From the NCBI GenBank assembly GCA_001942415.1, contig MKJX01000199.1, positions 1-44,907 on the forward strand: 44,907 nt of DNA, in the 5' to 3' direction. Each line of letters begins with the position of its first letter. Within the stretch, counting starts at the first letter, position 1. This DNA comes from Pseudonocardia sp. CNS-139 (GTDB lineage Bacteria; Actinomycetota; Actinomycetes; Mycobacteriales; Pseudonocardiaceae). The notes below the pieces were generated by a model that worked only from the letters and a program-made list of their open reading frames with translations, did no database searches and had not been told where the DNA came from. Both the position numbers and the translations under genes were made by a program. This document shows, in pieces, positions 43,450-44,907 of this stretch.

Positions 43450-44855
43450 ATGAGCACTGCCGATGGCAGCAACCCTTCACAGCAGGCCACGGAGCGAGTC
43501 CCGTTTCGTTCCCGAAGATTGGAAGCCCTGTTCGGAGGACCCATTGGCGAGTTGCTCCCCGATCACATACACGCACTTGTCGCCGCTGGTGTCGAAGAAG
43601 CGTTCGACCTTGACTTCAAGGTGACCACGTACAGCAGCAGTAGCGAGGCAAAGCGCGACTTGGCTGGCGACGTTGCCGCGTTGGCAAACACAGGCGGGGG
43701 CGCATCGTCATCGGGGTTGACGAGGATGATCAAGGACGGGCGACGGCCGCGCCGGGCGTCAAGGTTACTGATGATGAAGCTGTTCGAATGCATCAGGTGG
43801 TTGCTGCCAATACCGCACCCATGCCGACGTTCTTCATCAAGAAGGTTGTCCACGCCGGCGCGGACCCGACCCCTGGCTTCTACGTGATCGCAGTCCCGCC
43901 TAGCCCAATGGCTCCACACGCCGTACTGATCAACGAAGGCAAGGGGCTGCGGTATCCTCGGCGAAACGGCGCCTCAATCCGGTACCTGTCGGAACCCGAG
44001 GTGGCGGCGGCCTACCGCGCGCGCGACCTGGGAGTGGTCCAACAATCAGCACGGGCGGCGACGATCGCCGAAGAGGCGGCACCCTGGCTCCCGCGTGAAG
44101 AAGAGCCGTGGCTACTCCTTTCCGTGGTGCCCGATGTAGCCGGCAGCGCGCCAATCACCAGCACAGCCCTCAAGGAATTCAGGGATTCAGCAACTGCCTC
44201 CGATGCACTCCTGTTCGGGGGGTCCGGAATCGCATTCTTCCAAACTCGCGTTGGACGGCGTTCCTTCATCGCCGACGACTCTCCCCAAGCGGCCGCAGCA
44301 GGGGCCCACCGTGCACGACTGCAGGTCTACGCAGATGGCTCTGGCACGTATGCACTGCGACTTCATGACACGTCCCGCAGAAGGCTCGGCTTCGATAACC
44401 TCGCGACCGACCCAGGATCACCCCTGATCATCAACGACGAGTTCCTTGCCGTTGGACTCCTTACAGGACTCCTGCGGCTCGGCCAGCACGCGCGCGATCG
44501 CGCCGCCACGAGCGGCAACGCCCTGCTTCGGATCGAGCTTCTCATGCCCGACGGTCGCGCTGTCGAGCTCGGCTGGACACGCAACTTCGGAGGGTCGCGC
44601 GCGTCGACAGCAGCGCCTGGACGACCGATCGTCGCGGAACTCCCCATCGACCTCGACGCCGTAGCGACAGAAGGCCCCGACCTCGTCTCCGCAACCGCAC
44701 AGGTGGGAGCCGAAATCGCCCAGACGTTCGGGGCACCCGAGCTGAGTCAGTTCACCACGGACGGCGAGATCCAATTCCCTTACTGGGACAACAACACCGG
44801 ATGGCGCCCATCCCTGACCGAGTGGGCGAAGGTGCACGGGGTCACGATCAGTTAG
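43450..44855 (+). CDS. AlbA/Schlafen-type (AlbA_2) putative DNA-binding protein, one frame break
   Basis: About 469 residues from ATG 43450. The N-terminal AlbA_2 domain is clear: EEAFDLDFKVTTYSSSSEAK, RDLAGDVAALANTGGG, IVIGVDEDDQG (after restoring one base near 43706), and PHAVLINEGKGLRYPRRNGA then SIRYLSEPEVAAAYR. In AlbA_2 and Schlafen proteins the E-x-K-like acidic and basic residues form a nuclease-like or nucleic-acid site. The C-terminal 290 residues (PWLLLSVVPDVAGSAPITST, FPYWDNNTGWRPSLTEW) match nothing I know. Codons are visibly more A/T-rich than in the rest of the window, a sign of transfer. A defence role is possible from family and location. Confidence 0.75.
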
Positions 44856-44907
44856 CCCGGATCTTTCGTCCCGGATCTGGAGACGATCGGGACCGGTCGG
44901 GACCGGT

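Overview
The window is a stretch of actinobacterial chromosome with very high GC, strong G/C preference at third codon positions, GTG starts, stop/start overlaps of the ATGA or GTGA type, and leaderless-looking genes. The gene content (XRE-DUF5753 regulator, SAM methyltransferase of the DUF574 type, DinB mycothiol-transferase-like protein, class I lysyl-tRNA synthetase, Fe-type nitrile hydratase) suits the Pseudonocardia/Rhodococcus part of the Actinomycetia. A Pseudonocardia-like host is my inference; there is no rRNA to confirm it.

Layout: 1-4.9 kb holds a GntR regulator followed by a tight catabolic-looking operon (MetE-like zinc methyltransferase, muconolactone-isomerase-like protein, alpha/beta hydrolase, thiamine-diphosphate enzyme) closed by a large hairpin. 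4.9-12.8 kb carries small independent units: a DinB protein, a VapBC toxin-antitoxin pair, an M20 peptidase with its Lrp-type regulator, a DUF574 methyltransferase and an XRE regulator facing a small Cys protein across 12-bp direct repeats. 12.4-19.8 kb has two overlapping MerR genes, class I LysRS with a short pyruvate-phosphate-dikinase-like protein upstream in the same frame, and a TetR protein with an apparent redoxin-like tail divergent from a DrrAB-type ABC exporter. 19.8-29.1 kb contains oxidoreductases (two SDRs, an aldo/keto reductase, a PNPOx-fold protein), methyltransferases and their regulators. 29.5-33.9 kb has an SsuABC-type sulfonate importer and a split chromate-response protein ChrB.

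The functional centrepiece is 34.0-40.3 kb: six genes on the minus strand running amidase, nitrile hydratase alpha, beta, metallochaperone GTPase, ArsR regulator, and a SRPBCC plus AmiC-like sensor. This is a complete nitrile to amide to acid route with its own cofactor-insertion factor. Its putative amide sensor sits at the 3' end of the same operon. A consensus promoter overlapped by an inverted repeat precedes the amidase.

From about 40.6 kb to the end the sequence changes character. It holds 3'-half fragments of two tRNA genes (Val-TAC and Arg-ACG), tandem repeats, a lipoprotein, a LexA-type SOS box, an internally duplicated Cys/His protein and an AlbA/Schlafen-like protein with visibly more A/T-rich codons. 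This looks like the edge of a genomic island with remnants of tRNA-targeted integration.

A caution for every reader: about 35 genes or gene parts are interrupted by a single missing base, almost always in a G/C run, while the protein continues perfectly in another frame. I treat these as probable sequence errors, give coordinates for the whole gene, and say where the break is.
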